From NCBI GenBank assembly GCA_947172415.1, contig OX359192.1:1180501-1244500 (forward strand): a stretch of 64,000 nt of DNA, read 5' to 3'. Positions 43,501 to 57,516 of this stretch are shown here, piece after piece. The notes under the pieces were generated by a model. The model did no database searches, was not told the origin of the DNA, and was given only the letters and a program-made list of their open reading frames with translations. This DNA comes from Chondrosia reniformis (taxonomy: Eukaryota; Porifera; Demospongiae; Chondrillida; Chondrillidae). The number at the start of each line of letters is the position of its first letter. The stretch's first letter is position 1. The position numbers were made by a program, and so were the translations under genes.

Positions 43501-46500
43501 CTATACAGTCCATGTGTAAGTTACGAAATGTTATCACTTTTTGGATAATTACAATCAATTTTAAAATATTTACTGAAAGTTTTAGTATATATATATACGT
43601 ATGTAACTACACCACCCTAGGAATAATATAGCTTAACTAGGCTACAATGCATATTAATAACATTTTCAAACCTAGTAGGTCCTATATGTGTTGTTGAGCC
43701 CTTTTCATTGGGATATTGGTTAACAACCACAGCAGATCTGATGTATATATATGTATATAACTTAAGAGGGAGCTAAGGACAACGAATGTGACTATATATA
43801 CATTCACACACTTACATGGCTATGTATATATAGTGCTTTAAACTATGTTGTAATTTGTACACAGGAGCATTTTGTGGTTTAAACAGCATTAGCATTCCAC
43901 GTGTTGTATGTGCAAGTTTCAAAACCCATATATAGCCATGTAAGTATGTGAATGTCATGTTTTAGCTCATTCCTATCAAATATGCTGTGTTTGTGAATTT
44001 AGAAGCTTGCTGTATATAGGAATGGTTTTATGGTACCTACATATACACTATAGAGTACAGTGACTAAAACATGCACATTTTTATATATTAAAACTTGACT
44101 GTATACGTAGCTATCATGGAGTCAAAGTATTTTATAACTGACAGTACTTGATGTAGTATTAATATAAATACGTACGTACATGCTTACATACAGAAGACAT
44201 ACAGATTTAACGTATGCACCCCAACACCTATATATCGATGTATTCAGACTCACCAGGATTATCACCGTCAGTTGAGCATTCCTGCACCTGAAGTGAAATC
44301 CCAGATTTCTCTAATTATATATAGGAACATGAAATGATTTGCAATTGCATCTATAATAAAATGTGACCACCAAATATGTACGTACGTATATATACAGTTT
44401 GCATGGAGTCACTTTCATGGCTATAGATTTGCAGCTTGTTTACCTTCCTGATTCACATGACAACACACTAAAGTGTCAGCAAGTGATGAAGTCAAGTTAT
44501 ATCCACCATACAACAGAAAGGTGGCATCATCTTCGCAGAATATACCTGTCTGAGCATATCTATATGTATATATATAACAGTGAGTGCACAGTTATCAACC
44601 AACACTCTGAATTGGTACTTCATTTCACTAATCACTCCTCATACGTACATTTCTACTAACCTCTTTGTCAGCTTCTCACTCTCTCCCTGTGGCAGCCTAC
44701 ACAAGGTGGAACATTTGGCAACATGTGTTGAACATTCCATTTCATTGTGATCAAATTTCAACTCCTTCAGCAATCCAACTAGATTTCCTTTTAAGCCACA
44801 TGAAAAAGCAAGATGAGACGCATGATTATAAAAGGCCTGTAAAGGAATGAGAATAAGTCTGTATATGTCTGGGCTGAGAAAACTAGTATAATACATATAT
44901 ACTGCTTTATGGTTGCCAGTTACTAATTGGTTAAGATGGCCCCTCCCACTGGAAATGGGCTGGTTTCATGATTATCAGCTTGTCCTGATAAATAAATAAT
45001 TAGTGTGAATGGCAACTAATTAACTACTTTGTATAGTTAGTATAAGAGGGAATGCTACTACAGCCTGACACACATGCACAGGACCAAATCTCACACTTTA
45101 AAAAATACATATAGCAAGAAATTCTCACCTAGGTGCTATTATATATAGCTAGGGGTAATATTTAACCATTTTTTGCCCTTAGTTAATATGTAGCTAGACC
45201 TGTAAGTTTGAAAATGTCTCACTACATTTTGAACAGTTCAGGTTTCATGAAATTTCAATTTCTCAACTAGGTGCTATCAAAAATAGTGAAGATATAGGGA
45301 TGGCACAAAACAGACAGATCTAGACAGTACAGAAACAAGAAATGATGTTACACAGTGAAGCATTAGCTGTGCATGAATCATTCAACCAAGGGTAGTTGAG
45401 AATGATTGCTTGTGGTTTGTTTACATGCATGTCTTTGATTATATATCAATGTGTGCAGTGTATAAATATTGTCGTATATATATATATATATAACATGATC
45501 ACACGAATATTAATTTATATACCTCATGCATGTCAGAAAAGACTAGATTGATCATTCTCATTACTTCATTCTTAGTGGCTGTGTTATAGTATATGGAGAT
45601 ATTTTCACCAGCAGTTGCCTTTGTCCATCCCTTTAATTCAAGCACATGCAAGGAAAGGAAATAAGTTAAAGGTTTAACACTATATATAAAACTTAGTGCC
45701 TTCATGGTAATTTACCTAATCAAAATGAACATTTAGTCATTAAATGCATATTTTATGCTCAATATTTATTTTCTTCAAAATCATGCACCTTCTGCAAAGT
45801 CACTCATGAGTAAACTCTTATAAAATGTATATACATGAATATATATATATATATATTTAGGAACGTATATACACCAGGATCAAATTTCAGGTTTCAGAAG
45901 GCATGAAACCTATTTGAAACTCTATGAACAGCCAGGTTTCAATCGGTATGAAAGTATGTATAAAACTCGGAAAGGGGCTGTTAGAATTTGAAACCAGTGA
46001 AATTAATCTGTTAGCATATTCTTGAACACCCTTTGAAACCTGGCTGTTCAAGAAGTTTCAAATAGATTTCATGCCATATGAAACCTGAAATTTGATCCTG
46101 TGATATATATACATTATACTTATAACATAATATTAGTATGTATACATACATATACAAGTGTCTGTGTACATAGTTAGCTTTACCAAGTTTATATATCTTT
46201 GAATGTGTGCTTCAGGAGTGGGACAGTAATAACAACCCTTCCATGGAGACCCTCGCTGCTCAAAATGTTTAGTACTAGGGAAGGAATTAATTAATAAGAG
46301 AGCATGGATTTGCGAAGCTAAGTAGAGAGTGTTAAAGTCGAGTATGGAGTGTGAGTGTACCATTTAAAGCTCTAGAATTTCCGTGAGTTCATTGCATATA
46401 CCCGTGAGAACGTGAGAATGCTGTCAATATAGTAAGACTCATGGAAAATACGTGAGAGTTTTTTTCGGGCTATCCCTACTTATAGAGTACTACCGTACAT

Positions 46501-48450
46501 ACTCTCTGATATATATTTATATATTAGCTACAGTTGTGTTCATATACACACATGGAACAGGTAAGATTAAGTTTGATATATATATATATATATAACATCA
46601 CAACAATTTCATGTTAAGCAAATAAATTTGCAACCTATTAAACATACGTTATTTTCATGTAACTGCTTGTTGGATAAACCTACATGTCAAGCAAATTAGC
46701 AAAATATAATATCCTGTATTCACTGAATAGGATGCCAAAGGCCAGTCAGACCCATGCAGTGAGCTTAGATTAGACTTGGAGAAAATGGGAATGAATTTGA
46801 GACATGCAGCATGTCCATGCCATTGACAGAGACAAATGGGAATGGGAAAAGTCAATGCAGGATCAAATCTCAGGTTATTATATGGCATGAAACCTATTTG
46901 AAACTTGTTTTTCTAAGTTTCAAAGTATGTGATTGATTTCACGGGTTTCTTGCAGCCCCTTTTCAAACCTGAAATTTGATCCTGTGAATCTAGCTTACAT
47001 GTTACATTTGTTATATTACAACATGTGTTAATATAATGTAAATAATTACCTACATTGTTATCATTTTGTTGTTCAGTGAACTTAATATTACAGTACACTA
47101 TTAAATATCTAACAGAAAACCACATGCAATTCATGATCATGATTATACAATTGTACAAAGTATTATACTTTGGTACATATACATACTAGTATATACTTCC
47201 ATTTCATAACTGTTATATATATATATGTTATAGTTACTCTTGTCAAAATGCCTAAATTTCTATTATATATATACCATGTATGTCGATCCTGTCCTATCAA
47301 TATGTATATACATACTTACTGGATCATGTGAAACAAAAATTGCATTTTCAAATGAACTGGCAGCCCATTGAATAATTTGAGTTGAGCTATATATAAACAG
47401 AAAAGGTTATATATATATTAACTATCATTAATTTATAATTAATTATACCTCCTTTCTTCCAAATATGGAAGTACAAATTCAGTAAGTATAGCTGTTGATC
47501 GGTTCAGACTCAATCCAAACTCCACTAGTAGAGAAGTTAATTGTGAGATATTATCCAAGTTAAGACCAATCAAAATGTAGTTTTTTGATCGCAAGAGAGG
47601 TCCTAAGTGATAGAAAGCACAATATTTGTATCATTGATGCATATGGTAACACAGGATAAAATCTCAGGTTTCAGAGGGCATGATACCTATGTTAAACTCT
47701 TTGAACTGCCAGGTTTCAAAAGGTAAGGGGGCTGTTAAAATTTGAAACATGTGAAATTAATCTATTAGTGCATACTTGAGCACCCTTTGAAACTTGGCTG
47801 TTCAAGAAGTTTCAAATATAGGTTTCATGCCATATTAAACCTCAAATTTAATCCTGCAAGCCATGTAGTAGATCATTAGATTGTTACGTGTCATTACGTT
47901 GATGGTCTTTAGTGATTACAGAGTCTTTCAAAATTGATTTTAGAATACCATTTCCTTCAATTAGAACCATTTTCTTCATCACCACTTCAGGAAGATCAAC
48001 CTATAATAATAATCAGTCAGTTATAATCAGAAGGGTATTTAATTCTCCTTACTTCAACATAAAGGCCATTAAAGGTGTTAGCAGATTTCAATCGAAAGAA
48101 TCGCGTGTCATAGCCTGCACCCAATGATATTATTTGACCTCGAGCGCCAGTCTCCTCATTGAATTTCCCAACAATGTAATCCATTATGAAGACGCGAAAA
48201 TAGATAGCCCTATATAATTATAGCCAGACCATATATGTGTAAAGCATGTATTATTAAAAAGCGAGCACCTCAACAGAGCAATAGGGGGCTCATGATATAC
48301 ATTTTTCTGCGTCTCCAGGTTCTGTTTCCCAGTTATTTTGATAACAAATTCATCTTTAAAAAATCCACGTTCAGCTAAATAGGCTTTAAAAAGCGTTACA
48401 CGATCGTTTGTTCGTTGAACAGCCTCTTTATGACTCTCAGATGCCTCCAT
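40506..48450 (-). CDS. TYW4: tRNA wybutosine-synthesising protein 4, array copy 2
   Basis: Exons: 48269-48450, 48053-48209, 47898-48000, 47449-47602, 47320-47386, 46648-46679, 46184-46274, 45523-45630, 44661-44836, 44444-44559, 44254-44310, 43055-43162, 42348-42446, 41634-41731, 41433-41567, 41028-41210, 40685-40506 (last, with stop). 681 aa; one codon is gained in exon 1 (NVYHEPP against NVTEPS). The 5' half is the most distinct of the array: VDLPEVV, TEFVLPYL instead of TEGVLPYL, exon 5 AASSFENAIF. The SAM motif LGAGYDTRFFRL is unchanged and no stop or frameshift is seen. Its introns carry three MITE copies not found in copies 1 and 3. The donor of exon 4 is GTATAA rather than GTGTAT. Confidence 0.88.
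41909..42260. mobile_element. MITE in intron 13 of TYW4 copy 2
   Basis: Same element and same site as 32763-33110, with small changes (GGGGACATGAG on the right arm). Confidence 0.85.
42697..42890 (-). repeat. Interspersed repeat in intron 12 of TYW4 copy 2
   Basis: Family of 17419-17612, same site as in copies 1 and 3. Confidence 0.8.
43248..43450. mobile_element. GGATCAAATTTCAGGTTTC-type MITE, TYW4 copy 2 intron 11
   Basis: Same site as 34081-34303, without the internal doubling. Confidence 0.75.
45872..46102. mobile_element. GGATCAAATTTCAGGTTTC-type MITE in intron 7 of TYW4 copy 2
   Basis: About 230 bp with inverted ends (CAGGATCAAATTTCAGGTTT and its complement, continuing imperfectly over GGCATGAAA...CTATTTGAAA). 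No coding capacity. Best-preserved member with 63607-63834. Confidence 0.85.
46858..46985. mobile_element. Shortened GGATCAAATTTCAGGTTTC-type MITE, TYW4 copy 2 intron 6
   Basis: Both ends present (CAGGATCAAATCTCAGG; CCTGAAATTTGATCCTG), centre deleted. Confidence 0.75.
47650..47856. mobile_element. GGATCAAATTTCAGGTTTC-type MITE, TYW4 copy 2 intron 3
   Basis: CAGGATAAAATCTCAGGTTT at the left and its degenerate complement at the right, same centre as the other copies. Confidence 0.78.
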
Positions 48451-48560
48451 GCGTTCAGTATTTTTGGTCTTGCACCTGCCATAGACTAACCATAGATCTT
48501 ATTACGTAAGTATATAAGATCCATCGATAAACCACTACATGTAGTGGTTAGTCTATGTAC

Positions 48561-48761
48561 CTACTGACGGAAATCTTTATACCGTTTCCGTTTTTGTTCT
48601 GAGCCACCGGAACTTGGTGGCTCATTAATACCTTTTAACGCTTTGTAACTGAGAAAGGCTGCGCGAATTGGAACGTTGCCGGCTGTAGAGAGCAGCGCGA
48701 TGGAGCTTTGTTGCTTCGAAATTGTTGCTAATCGATCAACCTGCAAAGCGCCGACTTTCCA
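48561..48761 (-). pseudogene. Last exon of the small unrecognised gene, upstream of TYW4 copy 2
   Basis: The 67-codon terminal exon is intact and near-identical to the one at 57517-57717, but the upstream exon (VYRIEALRIRQ...) is missing: a deletion joins the flanking sequences around 48930. Likely non-functional on its own. Confidence 0.5.
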
Positions 48762-49110
48762 CTGTTTGCGAATTTCGTTTCTAACCGTTTTGTTAACGGA
48801 AGTAACTAATTAGTTACGCCCCCAGAACAAAAACGGTATTTCGCTGTCCGTGTGATGTCATGAAGAAAATATGGAGGCGATATAGCGGTATGGGCTACGA
48901 GACCACTAGACCGTTATTTCCAAATTACGAAAATTTTTTATACAATTAAAATCATGTTGTCATATTCAAACGCTGCAAACAACGGCGATATTTTATAAGC
49001 AAATGGCCATGGCCTGACCAACTCTTAAGAGCTTCCTACAGCCCTGCTAAGTCAATGGTCTCATGCCTTGTATTATTGATTGTTTGCATTAGTAACATAT
49101 ATACTATAGA

Positions 49111-52100
49111 CTAATCAAGTGCAAGTTTAATGATAGTTGGAGGTGTAAAGAAAGCTTCATCCTCCCTAAAAAATTTGCAATCGCATCCACCAGCAACACT
49201 GACTATGTTGACATGGTCTTCCTTTGACTTCCCATCATTAGTGAGCAAACCACAAGTCCAACCCAGAGTCCAAATTGGCTCTTCAGGTAGCTACAAAATA
49301 AGACAACCCTGTTAATTGTTAATCCTATTTCATAGTACATATATCTAATAGCATTAATTTTTCATTAATAAACAAATATTTTTATTATGCAGTTTACACA
49401 TGCATCTAGCTGCAATATAGTCCTATTTACAAAGGAAAAGGGGGAAAAATATGTATCAGCTAATTTTAGTAACGTACTACGTATGTATACACAATGCAGC
49501 CATCACTAAATGTAAAATATTCATACATGTATCTGTATGCCATTAACTATATACTATATATGTATACGTATTTATCAATGTATGTATATACGTAGCACTG
49601 TGCATGTATATAAAGTGTATGCACATACGTACTTGCAGTTGTACAAATGAAGCTGTAAGGTTTATCAGGTTCACAATAACCACTTCAGGTACACCTGGAT
49701 ACCAGTCTGCTCCTCCAAGAAGAATAAGACTGTCTCCATGGACTACAGAAGAGGAACTACACCTTGCTGGCAAGGAGGGAATGGTCTCCAACTCTTTGAA
49801 ATAAACCGTTGAATCCTAAAAGGCAATAATTTAAAAATTTAGTATAGAGTTATGGTATTAAAAATTATATATTAATTCTTTAATAAAACACATTTCTATA
49901 GAATGATCAATATGATTTATGAGTGTGACAGAAAAGCGATTACAATATTCAAAACATTTTAATAAGTATTATACGTACATAACATGCAGATGAACATGTA
50001 AACTTTGAATGACAACAATATATGTACATTTAAATTCACCATCATTGTTGCATGGTACAGTTTATTACAGAGTCTTTCATCTGAAAGCACACCGCCATAC
50101 ATTAAGATACTCTCTTTCCATACGACAGTAGAATGACTGTGACAAGGCTTTGGGGAGTCACCCGTCACATATTGCTGCAAAGGAAAAATATAAAACTATA
50201 AAAACGTGATCAAGGAGGTTACTCATGATAGTGTTTTTACCTCACTCCACATCATACTGTTCAGTTCCAATCTATGACAGTCACCCAGAGGTTGTCCTTT
50301 ACAGTTTCTACCTCCAAACACAATCATCACTGTGCTTCCTATATGTATATATATATACATGTACGTATGTTGACTATGATATCTTCCTTACATAATCAGT
50401 AACAAAAATATATAATTATAATGATTGTGACATGCTATACAAACTGAAATCTGTAAAGACAGCCCAACCACAAGTGTTTACAAGTCATAAAAAGAGTATA
50501 GCAATTGGATAATTTGATGTCTTTGGATCTGGGTTTTACCCCACCCACTCATGTCTCCTGAGGAGCGAAATGAGTAAAAGGGTTGAACTGAAGTTAACTT
50601 ATGGGAACCAGAGTCTCCCCTTAGCCACTCAAAGAGATGGTTGCTCCAGATCCATAGATAGCTGCTTCGTCATTCGTCCTTATTTTATAGTACTCATCAG
50701 TATGGCATATGAGTGGCTATCTGCTGATATACTGTAAGTACTCTAAAAGCTAAAAAGATTGTAATTTACTAACCAGCAGATAGAAATACAGCTATTGCAC
50801 TCCTCAGGAGACATGAGTGGGTGGGGTAAAATCCAGAGTCAAATGACAAGACACCATAGCTTATAAGATCGACTTCAGATCTTAAATTCCCCTATTTTTT
50901 CATGATGAACCTTTACATATGTAGACAATCGATCAATAGAGAATACCTTCTCCCTTTTGCAGCTTATCAGCAGAGTGCCTCCATCTTGGTGGAGGAAGAG
51001 ACCCCCGGGTCTTCTGTAGTGTCCAATTGTATACTAAACCTTTTTCTAAAATTCAAATCAGTAATTAGAAAAGTGTACAATAGTATTTTTACCAACTATA
51101 CATATAATAGACCTAAGGGTAGACCTATGTATATAAGCCAGATTACCCCAAATATAAAATTCAGTTTGACCTACATCCCTTTCATAAAATTAGATTTCAT
51201 CATGTGTCTTAATTAACACCTTATTCAACCTCTAGGCACCAAAAGTGTGTATATATATACGTAAGACCCCTAGATTTAGCATAGAGAGTCAAGGATTCAC
51301 AAAAGATCTAGAGTAAGATCAAGAAAAAATAAAGATTCCAAGGGTCACTGATGAAGGTTAGAATTCCCAGAAACAGCTGCCTGGCCCAGTGGAGCAGAAG
51401 AGAGAAAAGAAAGACTCCAGGACCTGTATCTTCATCCAAAGCTCTCTCCAGGTTTAGTTCCCTATAGGCTTTCTTACAGAGTAGGTATAGCATGTAGGAA
51501 AATGGTGTATATATATATTAGATTGATGGAGATACATAGCAAGGGTTATATGTACCTAGTATATTCAGTAACATATTTCAGCTCTGATGAATGCAGTTAG
51601 TCATGAAATAGGTAATTGTTTTTTCTATGCACTATAATTATAGAACCTCTTAAAAGGTATGTATCATTCTTAGTTCGATCACAAGTGTCCAGTCCACCAA
51701 ACAGAATATAATCATTGTCAACGAGCTTCACAAGAGAACCATGCTTTAATGGACCTATGCAAATCAAAATGACCAGGTTTAAGGCTTATGTTCATGTTCA
51801 TATGTATGTAGTTACATGCAAAGCATATATACTAACTTTGTTTCAAAGGGTGCTCAAGAATTAATGTGCTAACAGATTACTTTAACAGCCCCCTGTCCAA
51901 GTTTTATACATACTTTCATACGTACCTTTTGAAACCTGGCAGTTCAGAGAGTTTATGCCTTCTGAAACCTGAATATTAATTCTACTACATATAACTATGT
52001 ACGTACATTTTAAAGTACTATACAGTCCATGTGTAAGTTACGAAATGTTATCACTTTTTGGATAATTACAATCAATTTTAAAATATTTACTGAAAGTTTT

Positions 52101-55100
52101 AGTATATATATATACGTATGTAACTACACTACCCTAGGAATAATATAGCTTAACTAGGCTACAATGCATATTAATAACATTTTCAAACCTAGTAGGTTCT
52201 ATATGTGTTGTTGAGCCCATTTCATTGGGATATTGGTTAACAACCACTGCAGATCTGATGTATATATACGTATGTATATAACTTAAGAGGGAGCTGAGGA
52301 CAATGAATGTGACTATATATACATTCACACACTTACATGGCTATATATATATAGTGCTTTAAACTATGTTGTAATTTGTACACAGGAGCATTTTGTGGTT
52401 TAAACAGCATTAGCATTCCACGTGTTGTATGTGCAAGTTTCAAAACCCATATATAGCCATGTAAGTGTGTGAATGTCTCATCCCTATCAAATATGCTGTG
52501 TTTGTGAATTTAGAAGCTTGCTGTATATAGGAATGGTTTTATGGTACCTACATATACATTATAGAGTACAGTGACTAAAACATGCACATTTTTATATATT
52601 AAAACTTGACTGTATACGTAGCTATCATGGAGTCAAAGTATTTTATAACTGACAGTACTTGATGTAGTATTAATATAAATACGTACGTACATGCTTACAT
52701 ACAGAAGACATACAGATTTAACGTATGCACCCCAACACCTATATATCGATGTATTCAGACTCACCAGGATTATCACCGTCAGTTGAGCATTCCTGCACCT
52801 GAAGTGAAATCCCAGATTTCTCTAATTATATATAGGAACATGAAATGATTTGCAATTGCATCTATAATAAAATGTGACCACCAAATATGTACGTACGTAT
52901 ATATACAGTTTGCATGGAGTCACTTTCATGGCTATAGATTTGCAGCTTGTTTACCTTCCTGATTCACATGACAACACACTAAAGTGTCAGCAAGTGATGA
53001 AGTCAAGTTATATCCACCATACAACAGAAAGGTGGCATCATCTTCGCAGAATATACCTGTCTGAGCATATCTATATGTATATATATAACAGTGAGTGCGC
53101 AGTTATCAACCAACACTCTGAATTGGTACTTCATTTCACTAATCACTCCTCATACGTACATTTCTACTAACCTCTTTGTCAGCTTCTCACTCTCTCCTTG
53201 TGGCAGCATACACAAGGTGGAACATTTGGCAACATGTGTTGAACATTCCATTTCATTGTGATCAAATTTCAACTCCTTCAGCAATCCAACTAGATTTCCT
53301 TTTAAGCCACATGAAAAAGCAACATGAGACGCATGGTTATAAAAGGCCTGTAAAGGAATAGGAATATAAGTCTGTATATAACTCTGGGCTGGGAAAACAA
53401 GTATAATACATATACCCCATATCTCTACTAATTGGTTAAGATGGCCCCTCCCACTGGAAATGGGCCGATTCTCTGATAAATGAAATCACCACTAATCAGT
53501 GTGAATGGCAAGAGGGAATGCCAATATATACGTATATAAATTGTAGATATAAATGACTGTACCAAATCTCTCATTCTAAAAATACATAATATAGCAAGAC
53601 ATTCTCACCTAGGTATTTTTATATATAGTAGTGGAAATATTTCACCACTATTGCCCATAGCTATGTGGTTAGCTATAGACCTATAAGTTTCCAAGGAGAA
53701 CATCACAGTTCAAGTTTCATGGAACCTATGTATATTATGGTATTCAAAACGTTTGAACTACAGGGTTTCATAGGGTGCTAAAGTATAGATACGTACATTT
53801 CACAGGCTTCAAGATTTTTGTCTGCTCCTTATCCAAGTATATCTATAGATTCTAGCATATACCTTCTGAAACCAGGCAGTTCTCTAGACAGTCTAGCTAT
53901 AGAGAACCTGAGAATTTATCATTATATATGTGAGTGGCTTGAGCACTCCTATGAGTCCTAAATCTAATCAAATGTTAATTCATATGCCTTGAATGGGTGG
54001 AAAATAAATCAAAGACTTTTTATCAGTCAAAAGAAACTTGAAATATTGCAGTTACTCAAAATTGGATTAATAGTTGTTAATTCCCAGCAATTATTTCTTC
54101 CTACTTTTCCCTTATTGATAGTTGCATGAGAATGATTACTTGTGGTTTGATTATATATATACGTATATATGTCTTTGATTATTACCAATGTGTGTAGTGC
54201 ATAGTTGACAAAATTATTTGATCACACAAATATTAATTTACCTCATACATGTCTGAAAAGACTAGGTTGATCATTCTCATTACTTCATTCTTAGTGGCCA
54301 TGTTATAGTATATGGATAGCATTTCACCAGCAGTTGCTTTTGTCCAACCCTTCATACATGTACATGCAAGGAAAGAAAATTAAATAAAAAATACATGGTC
54401 TAACCTATCCTCAAAAGGTGGCGTACGTATATACAAATGCATCTTTTAAATCCTTTTATTAAAAACATATACCACAACTATAGTCATTAAATGCAATTTA
54501 TTTTCTCCAAAATCATGTATAACAGAAAACCTAGCTTGTTATATATTTACACATTAACTTACGAACATGCATATATCTATATACCATATATATTAGTACT
54601 TATATACACATAAGTGTTAGTGTATATATCCATATGGTTAGCTTTACCAAATTTATATATCTTTGAATATGTGCTTCAGGAGTGGGACAGTTATAGCAAC
54701 CCTTCCAAGGAGATCCTCGCTGCTCAAAATGTTTAGCACTATATAAGAGGGAAGAAATTAATGAAAAATTAGGAGAGCAAGAACACTGATAAAAAGTCAA
54801 TAAAATTTTTAGCATTGTTCCCTAACAAGTATTTTGAGTTTAAAAAACTCCTGGGGTGCCTGGCACTTAAACTATTTGCTGGCTCTTAGATGTCCGGTTC
54901 ACCAATTCTGGTCATCATTTGAATGGCGTCAATTCCAAGGCCATATCTCGTAGACAACCTTTTTGCGTTGCATAGTATTAGTAGAGATGGTTTCTAAATC
55001 CTTTTCATTGGTTCAATGCTTGACAAAAAGGAAGCTAGAGAAGCTAATTTTAAGCCAGTGAGCATCCACCAATTTGTTGACAGATATACATGCAAGGTTA

Positions 55101-57405
55101 TGAAGCCATATTATATCCAAGGAACAAAACCTAACTTCTGAAAACAATATAGGGACGCTGGTAGCAGTAATAAAATATAGTTATACACATGGAACAGTTA
55201 AGATGAAAGATTGGTATATACATGATTAATAATACATTTGCAACCTGTTAAACATACTTTACTTTCATGTAACTGCTTGTTGGATAAACCTACAAAATAT
55301 TAAAGGAATATAGGATACCAAAGGCCATTTTCAGATGAGGCAGACTGAACTAGTTGAGATCAGACATGGAGAAAATGGGAATGAGTTTGAGACATGCAAG
55401 TGGACTGGAGGAGCATACAGCATGTCCATGCCATTGACAGAGACAACAAATGTATCAAACATGTGGTTTTCTGTTAGACATTTAATAATAGAAAAAATAG
55501 GCCCTGCTGGGGAACTGTAAGATCTATAAAGCCAATCTTAAAGCATTCATATCATCATAATGACATGTAATATTGAGGATATATTAAATTCAAATAACAA
55601 TAACACATTTTGTGATAACGAAATCAATTTATCAAGGTAGAGATATAGTCTACCATGCAATTCATGATTATTTACACAATTGTATAAAGTAGTATATTTA
55701 ATCCAGAGGTATTATTGGGCAACAGCAACATATATAAATTATTGATAATAGGACGTTTCAACCCGTAGGTCTTCATCAGCAAACATGATAAATGAATAAA
55801 TAGGATGTCCATTAATGTTCCACTGAACTACTTTGAAGTGATAAGGGTTGTTTGTTGCGATCATGATTTAGTCCGTAAAACGGACAATAAAATACTCCCC
55901 GTTTGACAGACACAATACAAAAGAACCTCTGATAACGGACACTGCTTGCACTATTTTCTCGGACACGTGATTAGCGCCAGTTTATTAAGAAAAAATTGCT
56001 ATTCTATTTCTACGGCATGATAAGTTCTCGGAGTCTATCAATGTAGTCTTGTGTGCCATAAAATCTATATTTGCAAGGGATTTCCATGCCATATCCTGCG
56101 CCACGATTAACAGCAGCTCCAATAACTTCAACCGCGGCTTTCTTTTCAGAAAGTGAGATACAGCCGGTGCGATTGTGTGCAGTATGTCTCTATCTATAAA
56201 CTTAAACTTAAAACAAAAACCTCTGACACCCTCCATATAATGGACACATGGCTCTGTCCCGATGGCGTCCGTCTTAGAGAGGTTCCACTGTATATATACA
56301 TACGTATACATATGTACTTCCATCTCACAACTGGTATATATAAAGGTTATTGTGGTTAATTTCATTACATCATACAACAAACCTTAAACTAAAACTTTAA
56401 ATGCCAAAATTTCAATAAATATATACCATGTATATATGTAGATCCTGGTCCTATATATATATACAATGTTATGAATTGGTGTAAATACTTACTGGATCAT
56501 GCGAAATAAATATTGCATTTTCAAATAACTTGGAAGCCCACTGAATAATTTGAATTGAACTATATAATATTAAATATCTATAAATTTATTATATTATGTA
56601 CTATATACGTATATACACCTCCTTTCTTCCAAATATGGAAGTACACCTTCAGTAAGTATAGCTGTTGATTTGTTCAGACTCAATCCACACTCCACTAGTA
56701 GAGAAGTCAATTGTGATATATTCTCCAAGTTAAGACCAATCAAAATGTAGTTTTTTGATTTTAAGAGAGGTCCTATATATGTGAGAGAAAGCATGTGTCA
56801 CAAACATTGATGATAAACCAGTACATCATTAGATGGATTATTACGTATCATTACGTTGATGGTCTTTAGTGATTACAGAGTCTTTCAAAATTGATTTTAG
56901 AATATCATTTCCTTCAATTAGAGCCATTTTCTTCATCACCACTTCAGGGAAATCAACCTAAAGCAATAATCAAGCAGTTATAATCAGCAGGGTAAATTTA
57001 TTTAACTCCTTACTTCAACATAAAGGCCATTAAAGGTGTTAGCAGATTTCAATCGAAAGAATCGCGTGTCATAGCCTGCACCCAATGATATTATTTGACT
57101 TCGAGCGCTAGTCTCCTCAATGAATTTCCCAAAAATGCAATCAATTATGAAGACGCGAAAATAGGTAGTCCTATATAATAGATAATGTATATAGCCAGAC
57201 CATATATTAATGTATAAAGTGAGCACCTCAACAGAGCAATCGAGGGCTCAGTTACGTTTTTCTGCGTCTCCAGGTTCTGTTTCCCAGCTATTTTGATAAC
57301 AAATTCATCTTTAAAAAATCCACGTTCAGCTAAATAAGCTTTACAAAGAGATACAAGATCGTTTGTTCCTTGAACAGCCTCTTTGTGACTCTCAGATGCC
57401 TCCAT
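49111..57405 (-). CDS. TYW4: tRNA wybutosine-synthesising protein 4, array copy 3
   Basis: Exons: 57227-57405, 57014-57170, 56855-56957, 56619-56772, 56493-56559, 55258-55289, 54648-54738, 54242-54349, 53172-53347, 52955-53070, 52765-52821, 51647-51754, 50947-51045, 50241-50338, 50040-50174, 49633-49815, 49111-49290. 680 aa, all frames intact. The 5' half is nearly identical to copy 1 (including the transposon fragment in intron 5), the kelch half is closest to copy 2. Small changes: IIDCIFGKFIEETSARS against IIDYIVGKFIEETGARG in copy 1; CNCPTPEAH region has YNC for YYC. A perfect 32-bp palindrome lies 45-76 bp upstream of the ATG. Confidence 0.9.
50516..50857. mobile_element. MITE in intron 13 of TYW4 copy 3
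   Basis: Same element and site; the left tip lost a few bases (GATGTCTTTGGATC). Absent from copy 4. Confidence 0.85.
51298..51487 (-). repeat. Interspersed repeat in intron 12 of TYW4 copy 3
   Basis: Family of 17419-17612, same site as in copies 1 and 2; absent from copy 4. Confidence 0.8.
51838..51971. mobile_element. GGATCAAATTTCAGGTTTC-type MITE, TYW4 copy 3 intron 11, left half lost
   Basis: Starts at TTTCAAAGGGTGCTC in the middle of the element; same site as in copies 1 and 2. Confidence 0.7.
55865..56293. mobile_element. Non-autonomous DNA transposon fragment, TYW4 copy 3 intron 5
   Basis: Same element and site as 38205-38653, with small internal deletions. Absent from copy 2. Confidence 0.6.
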
Positions 57406-57449
57406 GTGTTCAGTATTTTTGGTCTTGCACCTACCATAGACTAACCATA

Positions 57450-57481
57450 GATCTTATATACTTACGTAAGTATATAAGATC
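57450..57481. promoter_or_regulatory. Perfect 32-bp palindrome upstream of TYW4 copy 3
   Basis: GATCTTATATACTTAC followed by its exact reverse complement. It lies in the 111-bp gap between the small gene and the TYW4 ATG. Copies 1 and 2 carry a shortened, imperfect version (AGATCTTATTACGTAAGTAT...). A regulatory role is speculative; a palindromic insertion remnant is equally possible. Confidence 0.5.
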
Positions 57482-57516
57482 CATGGACTATAGTCCATAG
57501 TCCATAGTCTATGCAC

